Position numbers and translations under genes: made by a program. Shown piece by piece: positions 63,784-64,000 of a stretch of 64,000 bases of DNA. The stretch lies in NCBI RefSeq assembly GCF_964204645.1, contig NC_134027.1, positions 1,035,501 through 1,099,500 of the forward strand, written 5' to 3'. The notes under the pieces are model-generated. The model did not search any database. It was not told the DNA's origin and saw nothing but the letters and a program-made list of their open reading frames with translations. Origin of the DNA: Tubulanus polymorphus (taxonomy: Eukaryota > Nemertea > Palaeonemertea > Tubulaniformes > Tubulanidae). Numbering within the stretch: the stretch's first letter is position 1; every line of letters starts with the position of its first letter.

Positions 63784-63860
63784 CAAGCGGCCTCAGTAGC
63801 TCAGCGGGGTGAGGTGAGGCGTGATGCTGTTGCATTCATTATAAGCGCTGAGTGGGTTTA
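63784..63860 (+). other. tRNA-like A box, possible truncated SINE
   Basis: gcggcctcagtagctcagcg+gggtgag fits the 5' half of a tRNA (A box tagctcagcgg), but no B box follows at the right distance. Probably a SINE fragment. Confidence 0.4.
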
Positions 63861-64000
63861 TGTTGGCTGCCTACAGTAATACGTGGTCATGAGGTTTCAT
63901 GAACAATCCTATCAGGAAACCAAGATCCAAATGATGTAAAGCAATATAAAACAAAAAAGAAGCAACTGCACTTTAGGTGTCCCTAATGGTCGGTCATCCT

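Larger units (their letters stand above)
61950..64000. other. upstream flank of ATP2C1, no further gene recognised
   Basis: The minus-strand promoter of ATP2C1 should lie here, but no TATA box or CpG-rich core was recognised. The region holds two family 3 MITE-like elements and a tRNA-like A box at about 63790. The rest is AT-rich DNA without convincing exons. Confidence 0.4.

Overview
This is a piece of animal nuclear genome. It is AT-rich, its genes are split by GT-AG introns, and its proteins are metazoan-type. Tandem and dispersed repeats fill more than half of it. The small-intron gene structure and the many short inverted-repeat elements suggest a marine invertebrate, possibly a lophotrochozoan such as a mollusc or annelid. 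That placement is inference; no species-specific marker was recognised.

Positions 1-31 kb are almost entirely tandem repeats: a 70-bp array (0.35-1.15 kb), then a large higher-order satellite (about 2.7-14.7 kb) in which blocks of a ~158-bp monomer A alternate with blocks of a 153-bp monomer B. A duplicated ~2-kb module follows, at 15.75-17.9 and 19.07-20.7 kb, carrying 42-bp, AG-rich and 80-bp arrays. Further 62-, 76-, 46-, 35- and 22-bp arrays come after it. Inside this desert I propose one small minus-strand gene (CDS 30496-26397, two coding exons, 176 residues). It ends in a membrane anchor and has a TATA/CRE promoter near 31.37 kb.

Positions 33.9-38.4 kb hold a complete plus-strand gene for the RNA polymerase II CTD phosphatase FCP1 (CTDP1; six exons, 977 residues). 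A 33-bp coding minisatellite is inserted between its phosphatase and BRCT domains. At 42.26-43.81 kb lies a broken plus-strand gene of the core-2/I beta-1,6-N-acetylglucosaminyltransferase family, with two frameshifts and a missing middle.

Positions 47.0-61.95 kb hold a complete minus-strand gene for a secretory-pathway Ca2+/Mn2+ ATPase (ATP2C1/SPCA type). Its 25 coding exons join in phase into 968 residues. It converges on the two plus-strand genes. The three recognised genes have no evident joint pathway: one is nuclear, two belong to the Golgi system.

Between and inside the genes are at least six families of short non-coding inverted-repeat (MITE-like) elements, a piggyBac-like TTAA-flanked element, tRNA-derived SINE pieces, and two copies of a palindrome carrying a hammerhead-ribozyme-like core. 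Exon borders were read by eye from splice signals, reading phase and family conservation; transcript data would be needed to confirm them.
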